From CAYWCV01 sp964629885 (lineage in GTDB: Bacteria > Bacteroidota > Rhodothermia > Balneolales > CAYWCV01): a DNA stretch of 64,000 bases. Shown here piece after piece: positions 56,629 through 64,000 of this stretch (its first letter is position 1; every line of letters starts with the position of its first letter). Position numbers and translations under genes: made by a program. The notes under the pieces are model-generated. The model ran no database searches and was not told the DNA's origin. It saw only the letters and a list, made by a program, of their open reading frames with translations. The stretch covers positions 1 to 64,000 of the forward strand of contig CAZVRJ010000006.1 of the NCBI GenBank assembly GCA_964629885.1, given 5' to 3'.

Positions 56629-57140
56629 TCCCTCCAATCGGCGTTGGGGTCGCCAAGATGGATAACCTCCACATTCGAAACTTTGCCTTCCCCGACGTCA
56701 AATCGCACGATGGTTCGCAGTGTATGAAATCCATGACGTCCAGATGCACCAGGATTCATGTGCAACATCGGGGTGTAAACCGGATCCTTCGCTATTTTGA
56801 GGATATGGCTATGGCCGCATATAAACACGTCGGGTCTGTCATCTTCGATTTGTTTGCGAATTGGAAGCGCCAGTCTTCCGGGGGAACCGCCAATATGCGT
56901 CATGAACAGTACAACTCCACCTCGCTCAAGTCGTACAAACGCTGGGAGGCGTAAACGCACATCTTGCCCATCAATATTACCATAGACACCAATAACTGGC
57001 TTAAAAGACTCGAGTTGGTCGAGTATTTGATCATTTCCGACATCACCGGCGTGCCAAATCTCGTCGCAAATGTCGAAATGTTCGAACACTTCAGGATCAA
57101 GCCATCCGTGCGTATCTGATATCAGCCCAATTTTCATCAA
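56613..57140 (-). CDS. YfcE/MJ0936-type metallophosphoesterase
   Basis: This 175-residue phosphodiesterase of the calcineurin-like fold has GLISDTHGWLD, IWHAGDVGND, GVYGNIDGQD, FMTHIGG and CGHSHILKIA, the five metal-binding blocks of the family. The natural substrate is unknown. The start is ATG 57140 or the adjacent ATG 57137. It is flanked by plus-strand genes and appears monocistronic. Confidence 0.9.
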   Translation of the reverse strand: MMKIGLISDTHGWLDPEVFEHFDICDEIWHAGDVGNDQILDQLESFKPVIGVYGNIDGQDVRLRLPAFVRLERGGVVLFMTHIGGSPGRLALPIRKQIEDDRPDVFICGHSHILKIAKDPVYTPMLHMNPGASGRHGFHTLRTIVRFDVGEGKVSNVEVIHLGDPNADWRDQPLG

Positions 57141-57231
57141 ATTATTACACCACTACGTGGAAGTCTTTATCTTGCATGAACATGATTTATCTCGGTAATA
57201 TAGCAACTCTTACAAATAGGCAATTCATTCC

Positions 57232-58266
57232 TTGAACTGCAGCATCATCATAGTTACATGGAACGGTCTAGATTGGCTAAAATCGTTCCTACCTTCCGTT
57301 GTGGCTTCTGTAACTGATGGCACTGAAATCATAGTGGCAGACAATGCCTCTACAGATGGAACAGCCGAATGGGTAAATTCGGAATACCCGTCTGTTGTCG
57401 TTCATAGGTTCAAGCATAATTACGGCTACTGTGGCGGGAACAACTGTGCGGCCGAACTCGCAAAGGGCGACCTTATCATTTTTCTGAATAACGACGTGGA
57501 GGTAGACGTTGGATGGCTTAAGCCAATCCAGGATGCTTTCGCCACCAATATCAGACTGGGTGCCGCTCAGCCTAAGATAATGGCATACAACGATAGACGT
57601 CGTTTTGAGTATGCTGGAGCAGCTGGCGGAATGATCGACCGGTTTGGCTACCCATTCTGCTTGGGGAGAGTTTTCGACACCTGCGAAATCGACACTGGTC
57701 AGTACGACGAACTCAGTAAATCGATACTATGGGCAAGCGGTGCGGCAATTGCTGTTAGGAAAAAACTTTTCTTTGAAGCAGGAGGATTCGATGAGGACTT
57801 TCAGTTTCACATGGAAGAGATAGATTTGTGCTGGAAGATCAGACGGATGGGATTTGAAATCTCGTGCATACCCGATTCGCTTGTCTACCATGTTGGAGGC
57901 GGTTCACTCGATGCAGGCTCAGCAAGGAAGCTGGCCTTCAACATGAGGAACAACATGACGATGCTTTATAAACACTTGCCGATGAAAACCTTTATCAAAG
58001 TATTTGCGGCTCGACTCCTATTAGATGCCGCCGCGGCATTTCGGGAACTGATCAAAGGTAAATTTCGCCATTTCTGGGCCATTGCAACATCGCATGAGTT
58101 CTTCTTGTTCCATATCGGGAAAGCTCATCGCAAACGCAAAGATCTATTGAGAAGCAATTTGCCATTTCGAACAGACGTTATGACTCCTGTACTGTTGCCT
58201 TGGCAGTACTTCATTAAACGAAGAACCACGGCTATACAACTCATTGGCAAGGCACCCAAAGTATGA
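57232..58266 (+). CDS. Glycosyltransferase family 2
   Basis: This is an inverting GT-A glycosyltransferase of 344 residues. CSIIIVTWNGLDWL opens the fold, VADNASTDGTAEW and LNNDVEVD (the DxD-type metal site) follow, and GGFDEDFQFHMEEIDLCWKIRRMG is typical of rhamnosyl- and related transferases. A basic C-terminal region lies near LLRSNLPF. The start is TTG, placed at the start of the fold. Likely acts in surface polysaccharide synthesis; no cluster is present. Confidence 0.88.
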   Translation: MNCSIIIVTWNGLDWLKSFLPSVVASVTDGTEIIVADNASTDGTAEWVNSEYPSVVVHRFKHNYGYCGGNNCAAELAKGDLIIFLNNDVEVDVGWLKPIQDAFATNIRLGAAQPKIMAYNDRRRFEYAGAAGGMIDRFGYPFCLGRVFDTCEIDTGQYDELSKSILWASGAAIAVRKKLFFEAGGFDEDFQFHMEEIDLCWKIRRMGFEISCIPDSLVYHVGGGSLDAGSARKLAFNMRNNMTMLYKHLPMKTFIKVFAARLLLDAAAAFRELIKGKFRHFWAIATSHEFFLFHIGKAHRKRKDLLRSNLPFRTDVMTPVLLPWQYFIKRRTTAIQLIGKAPKV

Positions 58267-58321
58267 TGTCATTTATGGATTCGGTACATTTAACTCGATG
58301 ATAAGAACCGTTTCAGGTAAT

Positions 58322-59209
58322 ATGATTTTTAGTTCACCCGTCGATGAAGTCGGTGTGGCTGAACGCATTTCCCGTTTGGGAAAACGCAGCATCAAGAAGG
58401 AAACAAAAAAATCTTGGTTGCTTCTAGCTATTACCATGATGGATTTGACGACACTTGAGGGTAAGGACTCCGAAGGAAAAGTGATGCAGCTTTGCCATAA
58501 AGCCATCCGCCCTGCGCCCAACCACCCAGAAATACCATCGGTTGCTGCAATTTGCGTGTACCCTCCATTCGTATCGTTGGCAAAGAAGACTTTAGGTGAT
58601 TCTGGAGTTAAAGTTGCCAGTGTCGCCACAGCGTTTCCATCGGGTCAGGCACCCCTACCCCTGAAATTAGGTGAAGTTCGTCAGTGTGTGAGCGATGGCG
58701 CCGACGAAATCGACATGGTAATTTCTCGTGGGGCATTTCTCCGTGGCGAGTACGATCGCGTGTTCGACGAGATAGCATCCGTAAAAGAGGCTTGCGGTCC
58801 GGCTCATTTAAAGGTCATCTTGGAGACGGGCGAGCTCGGAAGTCTCGATCAGATTCGCATCGCCAGCGACATTGCGATTTCTGCAGGTGCCGATTTCATA
58901 AAGACATCAACAGGCAAAGTACAACCCGCTGCTACCCTTCCCGTTACCCTAGTTATGCTCGAAGCTATTCGCGATCATTATTACCGTACTGGCCAGCACG
59001 TCGGTATGAAACCAGCAGGTGGCATTCGAGACTCAAAGACAGCACTGCATTATCTAGTAACGGTCGCCGAAACCCTCGGTGACGACTGGATGACCCCCGA
59101 TTTATTCCGATTTGGAGCCAGTTCCTTGTTGAATGATGTGCTCATGCAACTTGTGAAGATGGAGGACGGAGGCTGGTATCAAGGAACAGATTATTTTACA
59201 GCCGACTAA
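58322..59209 (+). CDS. deoC: Deoxyribose-phosphate aldolase
   Basis: DeoC cleaves 2-deoxyribose-5-phosphate to glyceraldehyde-3-phosphate and acetaldehyde. The Schiff-base lysine is in GADFIKTSTGK and the proton relay lysine in GMKPAGGIR. DLTTLEGKDSEGKVMQLCHKA and SVATAFPSGQAPL are family motifs. I start at ATG 58322 (295 residues), where AGG lies 4-6 bases upstream; frames to 58244 would overlap the glycosyltransferase gene by 23 bases. The two aldehyde dehydrogenase genes that follow could oxidise the acetaldehyde released. Confidence 0.93.
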   Translation: MIFSSPVDEVGVAERISRLGKRSIKKETKKSWLLLAITMMDLTTLEGKDSEGKVMQLCHKAIRPAPNHPEIPSVAAICVYPPFVSLAKKTLGDSGVKVASVATAFPSGQAPLPLKLGEVRQCVSDGADEIDMVISRGAFLRGEYDRVFDEIASVKEACGPAHLKVILETGELGSLDQIRIASDIAISAGADFIKTSTGKVQPAATLPVTLVMLEAIRDHYYRTGQHVGMKPAGGIRDSKTALHYLVTVAETLGDDWMTPDLFRFGASSLLNDVLMQLVKMEDGGWYQGTDYFTAD

Positions 59210-59219
59210 TAGAAAGACT

Positions 59220-60698
59220 ATGTCTGACAAAAAGATTGTTGATATCAAACCTTTGCGTTTTACGGCTGCATCAACATATGCCGAAGCCCCTGAGAGCAGC
59301 AAGCATATAGCATTGGCCGACCACTACAAGCTGTTCATCGGTGGCAAGTTTGTAGACTCATCATCGAACATCCGGTTCGAGAGTACAAATCCCGCAACTG
59401 CAAAAACACTCGCATCCTTCTCGGAGGCAAGCGAGAAAGATGTCGACCATGCGGTGAATTCTGCTCGAAAAGCGTTCAAGTCGTGGTCTAAGCTTAGTGG
59501 ACTTAACAGAGGCAAATACCTATACAGAATTGCCCGGATTATTCAGGAGAGAGCTAGAGAGCTTTCTATCATAGAAAGTATGGATTCGGGAAAGACTATC
59601 CGCGAATCACGAGATATTGACACCCCCTTGGTGGCAGCACACTTTTTCTACTACGCCGGTTGGGCAGATAAATTGGATTATGCATTCCCCGGGAAAAAGG
59701 CGGAACCGCTTGGTGTTGCCGCCCAAATCATTCCTTGGAACTTCCCTCTTTTGATGGCAGCTTGGAAGATTGCCCCTGCCCTTGCAGCCGGCAATACAGT
59801 CGTACTAAAACCTGCAGAAACGACTCCGCTGTCGGCCATGATACTTGCCGAAATCTTTCAGGAGGCTGAGTTGCCCGATGGAGTGGTTAATATCATTACC
59901 GGTGCGGGATCGACTGGTGCAACCATGGTAAGGCATCCAGGCATCGATAAAGTCGCATTTACCGGTTCAACCGATGTTGGTAAGAAAATTATGTACCAGC
60001 TTGCTGGAACTGACATCCCTTACACTCTGGAGCTCGGTGGCAAGGCTGCCAATATCATTTTTGACGATGCAGCTCCCGATCAGGCTGTTGAGGGTATTGT
60101 GAACGCCATCTTCTTCAACCAAGGGCACGTTTGCTGTGCTGGCTCTCGGCTGTTGGTGCAAGAGGGTATTGCTCCGACCATCATCCGTAAACTTCGTGAT
60201 CGTATGGAGACACTCATAATTGGCGACCCGCTCGATAAGAACACTGATATCGGCGCAATAAACTCCTCAGACCAACTCGAAAAGATTAATCATTACATAA
60301 AATTGGGTCAGGAAGAGGGTGCGACAATGTACCAGCCATCTACATCGCTGCCCAAAACAGGTTATTTTTGCCGACCAACCCTTTTTACTGAAGTCGCACA
60401 ATCTCACAAGATTACGCAGGACGAAATTTTCGGCCCAGTGCTTACAATTCAGACATTCCGGACTCCCGACGAAGCCATTGAAAAGGCCAATAATACTCCC
60501 TATGGATTATCGGGTGGCGTCTGGACCGACAAAGGGTCCAAAATATTTAAGGTCACATCTGCAATGAAAGCCGGTGTGATTTGGGCAAACACCTTCAACA
60601 AGTTTGATCCTACTTCACCGTTCGGCGGTTACAAAGAAAGTGGCGTCGGTCGTGAAGGTGGTATCCATGGACTATCGCCCTACGTGAGGTTATCATGA
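59220..60698 (+). CDS. Aldehyde dehydrogenase, catalytic
   Basis: This 492-residue NAD(P)-dependent aldehyde dehydrogenase has IIPWNFPLLM with Asn173, LELGGKAANIIF with Glu271, and the catalytic cysteine at about 305 in NQGHVCCAGSR. FGPVLTIQTF and a C-terminal PFGGYKESGVGREGG are complete. The position directly after deoC suggests acetaldehyde or another short aldehyde as substrate. The start is ATG 59220, 10 bases after deoC, and it overlaps the next gene by 4. Confidence 0.93.
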   Translation: MSDKKIVDIKPLRFTAASTYAEAPESSKHIALADHYKLFIGGKFVDSSSNIRFESTNPATAKTLASFSEASEKDVDHAVNSARKAFKSWSKLSGLNRGKYLYRIARIIQERARELSIIESMDSGKTIRESRDIDTPLVAAHFFYYAGWADKLDYAFPGKKAEPLGVAAQIIPWNFPLLMAAWKIAPALAAGNTVVLKPAETTPLSAMILAEIFQEAELPDGVVNIITGAGSTGATMVRHPGIDKVAFTGSTDVGKKIMYQLAGTDIPYTLELGGKAANIIFDDAAPDQAVEGIVNAIFFNQGHVCCAGSRLLVQEGIAPTIIRKLRDRMETLIIGDPLDKNTDIGAINSSDQLEKINHYIKLGQEEGATMYQPSTSLPKTGYFCRPTLFTEVAQSHKITQDEIFGPVLTIQTFRTPDEAIEKANNTPYGLSGGVWTDKGSKIFKVTSAMKAGVIWANTFNKFDPTSPFGGYKESGVGREGGIHGLSPYVRLS

Positions 60699-61549
60699 GC
60701 GTTGTATTGACAGTTAAGAAGACATACAAACATTTCGTGGGCGGTCAGTTTATACGGTCGGAATCAGGCCGAACCGATCGCATTTCGTCACCCGACGGCA
60801 CATTCGTCACCCACGTATGCTCCGCATCGAGAAAAGATCTGAGAAGCGCGGTCGAGAAGGCACGAAAAACGGAGTCGTCGTGGTCAGGGAAATCGGCATA
60901 CAATCGCGGTCAGATCTTGTATCGCATAGCCGAAGTGCTTAGCTACAGGATGTCTGATTTTGTGGATGAACTCACGATGGAAGGCTTTGGTAAGAAGGAA
61001 GCAAAAGCTGATGTCCAAGCTGCTATAGACCTTTGGGTATCCTATGCTGGATGGACAGATAAATTTTCATCGCTGTTCAGTTCGGTAAATCCCGTTGCCA
61101 GTTCACACTTTAACTTTTCGGTGCCCGAGCCTATTGGTACTGTTGGTTTGCATCTATGTGGTATGCGAGGCATAAAAGCCCTGGCCTCTGCCCTGGCACC
61201 AGTTATTGCCGGAGGCAACACATCGGTTGTGCTTATCCCGTCTGAAGGCGTTCTGGCTAACTTGACCATGGCTGAGGTCTTTCATACTTCTGATGTACCC
61301 GCTGGTGTAATCAACTTGCTTAGTTGCCCCCTGCCGGATGTGGCGTCACATCTTGCAAGCCACCGCGACATTCCATCCGTTGCTTTTTTTGGACTAGAAG
61401 CGGATCAGCAAAAAGAGATGCAGCAGCTGGCATCCGCAAATATGAAACGCATCCGTTTTGGTGATAACGACACTGCCAAGGAATCGTCACCTTACGAAAT
61501 CATGGCATATCAGGAAATTAAAACCACCTGGCACCCGATTGGATTATAA
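60695..61549 (+). CDS. Short aldehyde dehydrogenase homologue lacking the catalytic half
   Basis: The 284-residue protein matches only the N-terminal NAD-binding part of aldehyde dehydrogenase: YKHFVGGQFIRSESGR, VEKARKTESSWSGKSAYNRGQILYRIAE, and GTVGLHLCGMRGIKALASALAPVIAGGNTSVVLIP. It ends after a Rossmann-like segment. The PWNFP motif is replaced, and the GQxCxA catalytic cysteine region is absent, so it cannot work alone. The reading frame is intact with no sign of decay. It overlaps the catalytic enzyme gene by 4 bases, which fits a structural or regulatory partner. Confidence 0.85.
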   Translation: MSVVLTVKKTYKHFVGGQFIRSESGRTDRISSPDGTFVTHVCSASRKDLRSAVEKARKTESSWSGKSAYNRGQILYRIAEVLSYRMSDFVDELTMEGFGKKEAKADVQAAIDLWVSYAGWTDKFSSLFSSVNPVASSHFNFSVPEPIGTVGLHLCGMRGIKALASALAPVIAGGNTSVVLIPSEGVLANLTMAEVFHTSDVPAGVINLLSCPLPDVASHLASHRDIPSVAFFGLEADQQKEMQQLASANMKRIRFGDNDTAKESSPYEIMAYQEIKTTWHPIGL

Positions 61550-61552
61550 GTT

Positions 61553-62077
61553 ATGATGCGCCTAACCTCCATTTTGCTTTTTGTCGTGTTGCTGGCTGCA
61601 TGCAGCACCTCAACCCAAGTGTTGAACACGGGCTCTGATTCCGGTGAAGCAAGCCCTACCGATTCTATATTAACGGAGGGCGACTACATCGTCATGGATT
61701 ATGCCTCAATCAGAGCCCGTACCGACGACCCACTGAAGAGTGTGACAAACCCCTTTCCAGACGATTACCGGTTTGTGTCATCCGGAACAACTGTATCGAG
61801 GAGTAAACAAGGATTCAGAGTGCAGTTGTTGTCTACCCAGAATCGGAATGATGCTGAAAACATGCTCGAGAATTACAAAATTTGGCTAGCATCTCAGCGA
61901 ATGGACTACAAACCCAAAGGCTACATCCAATTCAGGGCGCCATTTTTCCGGGTTCATGTGGGCGACTACTACGACAGGAATATCGCCTTTGAATTAGTGA
62001 AACAGATGAAGAACCAATTCCCTGATGCGTGGATTGTGGCCGACACAATCGACCCTGAGGAAGCAGCCAAAAATTAG
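61553..62077 (+). CDS. SPOR-domain lipoprotein
   Basis: This 174-residue lipoprotein (LLFVVLLAACSTS, Cys at about 17) has a Ser/Thr-rich linker and a C-terminal SPOR domain: SKQGFRVQLLSTQNRNDAENML, then FRVHVGDYYDRNIAFELVKQMKNQFPDAWIV. SPOR domains bind peptidoglycan stripped of stem peptides, so a septal role is likely. It starts 3 bases after the short dehydrogenase gene and the exonuclease gene follows by 2. Confidence 0.88.
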   Translation: MMRLTSILLFVVLLAACSTSTQVLNTGSDSGEASPTDSILTEGDYIVMDYASIRARTDDPLKSVTNPFPDDYRFVSSGTTVSRSKQGFRVQLLSTQNRNDAENMLENYKIWLASQRMDYKPKGYIQFRAPFFRVHVGDYYDRNIAFELVKQMKNQFPDAWIVADTIDPEEAAKN

Positions 62078-62079
62078 CC

Positions 62080-62796
62080 ATGTTTTTTGTATTCGACATA
62101 GAAACTGTCCCCGATTTCGATTTTCTTGAAAAAGTAGTTGATGGCACTTGGGAAAACCGAGACCAACTGTTAGAGCTTGCGTCTGAACAGATTGCCAAAA
62201 ACAAAAGTGGGTTCCTGCCACCCATGTATCACCGAGTCGTTTCATGGGTCGGAATTTGGGTAGATGATGCTTGCAATCCCAAGGCCAAACATGCATGGTC
62301 CGGACACGATGAAAAAGATGGCTTGATACAATTAATGACGGTGCTATCCGAATACAAAGATTTCGGTGTTGTGCATCACAACGGAAAAGGCTTCGACCTA
62401 CCATTAATCACCTATCGCTGCCTTAAACATGGACTTCAAATGACGTCCAGACTAGGTCATTACGATATTAAATATCGATTCAGCAAGCAAAATGTTGATC
62501 TGGTAGATGAGTTCAGCAATTTTGGGGCTAGTTCGTGGCCAAAATTGAAGCATCTAGGTTTACTTGTTGGCATACCCTTCAAGCAAACCGGCGAGGGTAA
62601 CCAAGTGCTCGCCATGTATGATGAAGGTCAGCTGGCCGAAATTGAACATTATTGCTACGAAGATGTTCTAGCAACATATTTGATTTGGCTAAATTTGCGC
62701 CACACGTTGGCTGAAATCAGAACAGATGCTTACCAGCACCTTCATACTAGGGCTGTTCAACGGTTGCAACAGATACAGCAAGGTCTACCTGAGTAG
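62080..62796 (+). CDS. PolB-like 3'-5' exonuclease (DEDDy family)
   Basis: This 238-residue predicted 3'-5' exonuclease is related to the proofreading domain of family B polymerases. The acidic metal ligands appear as FDIETVPD, VVHHNGKGFDLPLI and HYCYEDVLATY, the last giving the YxxxD motif. DIKYRFSKQNVDLVDEF and SWPKLKHLGLL are typical of this stand-alone family. Its role in DNA repair or nucleotide turnover is unknown. It converges with glgC. Confidence 0.88.
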   Translation: MFFVFDIETVPDFDFLEKVVDGTWENRDQLLELASEQIAKNKSGFLPPMYHRVVSWVGIWVDDACNPKAKHAWSGHDEKDGLIQLMTVLSEYKDFGVVHHNGKGFDLPLITYRCLKHGLQMTSRLGHYDIKYRFSKQNVDLVDEFSNFGASSWPKLKHLGLLVGIPFKQTGEGNQVLAMYDEGQLAEIEHYCYEDVLATYLIWLNLRHTLAEIRTDAYQHLHTRAVQRLQQIQQGLPE

Positions 62797-62805
62797 ACCC
62801 TGCCC

Positions 62806-64000
62806 TTAAATCACTGTACCGTTGGGTAGGACAGCTCCTTTTTGGACTACTACAATTCCATCGACCACCGTGTATGCTCCGTAGTCGCCATCGGCCAAGT
62901 GCGTTCCACCGTTAATCCGAACATCGTTGCCTATGCGACAATTCTTGTCGACAATGCAATTTTTGATGTAGCACCTTTCTCCAATTCCAATCGGTGGAAT
63001 ATCCATTTCACTTTCAATCTCTTCCACAGTCTGGAAGTAATCATTACCCATAATGATGGCGTACGATATCGTGGTCCCAATGCCCACTCTTGAACGAATA
63101 CCAACTACAGAGTGCTCTATTCGGCTTGCACTGATGATGCAGCCTTCCGAAACGATGGTCTTCTCAAGTGTCGTACCCGATAGCTTAGATGGGGGAAGCA
63201 TGCGGGGACGAGTGTAAATCATGTTACCTGAGTCATACAGATTAAATTGTGGTAGCGCTTGCGTCAACTCAAGGTTAGCTTCGAAGAATGACCGGATAGT
63301 CCCAATATCAGTCCAATATCCGTCGTATAGATAGCTAGCTACTGTGTAATTCGATTGAATCGCATACGGTATGATCTCCTTACCGAAATCTTTGGCCGTT
63401 TCGTTAGCCGAAAACAGCTCGTACATCGCTTTTTTGCTGAAAATGTAGATACCCATCGAGGCCAAGTATTTTCTGCCCTGGCCCACAAATTCGGCTCCTA
63501 CCTCACTTACCCAGTTTTCTAGCTGGTCGGATGCGGGTTTTTCTATAAAGCTGTCAATCAACCCATTCTCTCCAACTTTCATGATACCAAACCCAGTGGC
63601 ATCGGCTGCATTAACAGGAATGGTCGCTATAGATACATCAGCCCCCTTATCAAAGTGCTGTTTCATCATGTGTGCAAAATCCATCTGGTACAGTTGGTCG
63701 CCCGACAATATGAGCACATGCTCGTAATCGTGATTCTCTAAATGGTGGAAAGATTGGCGCACCGCATCGGCTGTACCCTGAAACCAGTTCGTGCTAGCCG
63801 GTGTCTGCTCAGCAGCCAAAATGTCAACAAACGCATCGCCAAACGCATCAAAGTGATAGGTATTCTTAATGTGGCGATTGAGTGATGCAGAGTTAAACTG
63901 TGTAAGAACGAATATCCGTTTTACATTGGAGTTCAAACAACTAGCAATCGGAATATCAACCAATCTGTATTTGCCTGCTACTGGTACAGCTGGCTTAGAA
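62806..64000 (-). CDS. glgC: Glucose-1-phosphate adenylyltransferase, partial at the window edge
   Basis: GlgC makes ADP-glucose for glycogen synthesis. The gene runs off the right edge: the frame stays open to 64000 and the residues there read KPAVPVAGKYRLVDIPIASC, the usual text just after the missing N-terminal nucleotide-binding loop. FVLTQFNSASLNRHIKNTY, LSGDQLYQMDF, SMGIYIFSKKAMYELF and DGYWTDIGTI follow. The C-terminal left-handed beta-helix ends VQKGAVLPNGTVI. No start codon is in view, so the TTG at 63963 should not be taken as the start. Confidence 0.95.
   Translation of the reverse strand, partial: SKPAVPVAGKYRLVDIPIASCLNSNVKRIFVLTQFNSASLNRHIKNTYHFDAFGDAFVDILAAEQTPASTNWFQGTADAVRQSFHHLENHDYEHVLILSGDQLYQMDFAHMMKQHFDKGADVSIATIPVNAADATGFGIMKVGENGLIDSFIEKPASDQLENWVSEVGAEFVGQGRKYLASMGIYIFSKKAMYELFSANETAKDFGKEIIPYAIQSNYTVASYLYDGYWTDIGTIRSFFEANLELTQALPQFNLYDSGNMIYTRPRMLPPSKLSGTTLEKTIVSEGCIISASRIEHSVVGIRSRVGIGTTISYAIIMGNDYFQTVEEIESEMDIPPIGIGERCYIKNCIVDKNCRIGNDVRINGGTHLADGDYGAYTVVDGIVVVQKGAVLPNGTVI

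Overview
The window (about 50% GC, one 100-base run of N at 25322-25421) is a gene-dense chromosomal segment with no rRNA, tRNA, prophage, insertion sequence or CRISPR array that I can see. Gene content points to the Bacteroidota/Chlorobiota (FCB) superphylum, probably a Kapabacteria- or Ignavibacteria-like lineage. The pointers are a GWxTD-domain secreted protein, a fused alpha/beta E1 ketoacid dehydrogenase, a DUF2795 protein of Bacteroidota type, an AtuA-type protein with a methylcrotonyl-type carboxylase, and several promoters of the form TTG/TTTG, 19-21 bases, TAnnTTTG. This assignment is inference; no marker was searched.

Region 1 (1-15.8 kb) starts with the E1 dehydrogenase on the plus strand. 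It is followed by a long minus-strand information-processing run that reads from 15.66 kb down: rimP, nusA, infB, rbfA, truB, ribF, rpsO, pnp, an M16 protease, asnS, holA and a small anti-sigma-like protein. A promoter and a terminator-shaped hairpin sit in front of rimP. A terminator and a second hairpin lie between rpsO and pnp, the same layout as in E. coli.

Region 2 (15.8-31 kb) holds a large secreted BNR/VPS10-type protein and a DUF192 lipoprotein. Minus-strand fbp, coaE, prfB (with the classical +1 frameshift site) and a small DUF883-like membrane protein follow, then a plus-strand inositol-monophosphatase family enzyme. Next is a minus-strand operon: an AtuA-like protein, a renalase-like FAD oxidoreductase, one half of a heterodimeric ABC exporter, an RNase Z with a very long Arg/Gly-rich repeat tail, and the other exporter half.

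Region 3 (31-44 kb) has a Fur-family regulator and MerC pair behind a perfect 9-1-9 palindrome. It also has an operon of three exported amidohydrolase-fold proteins, of which only the middle one keeps the metal ligands, and an acyl-CoA carboxylase beta subunit. A plus-strand operon follows (GWxTD protein, pdxA, methyltransferase, ftsE, queG), then an ECF-type sigma factor and a small outer-membrane barrel protein.

Region 4 (44-64 kb) has a minus-strand operon tatA, gatA, SDR, M28/QC-like lipoprotein, prmA. A plus-strand operon follows with an Omp85/BamA-like protein, a cNMP-domain protein, an RlmD-like enzyme, a CrtI-like desaturase and a GltS-like transporter. Next come a phosphoesterase, a glycosyltransferase, deoC with two aldehyde dehydrogenases (the second lacking the catalytic half), a SPOR lipoprotein and a PolB-like exonuclease. 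A glgC gene runs off the right edge.

No stretch above 300 bases lacks a gene. The most unusual items are the RNase Z tail, the amidohydrolase trio with two predicted pseudoenzymes, the Fur/MerC palindrome, and the leader hairpins of rimP and pnp.
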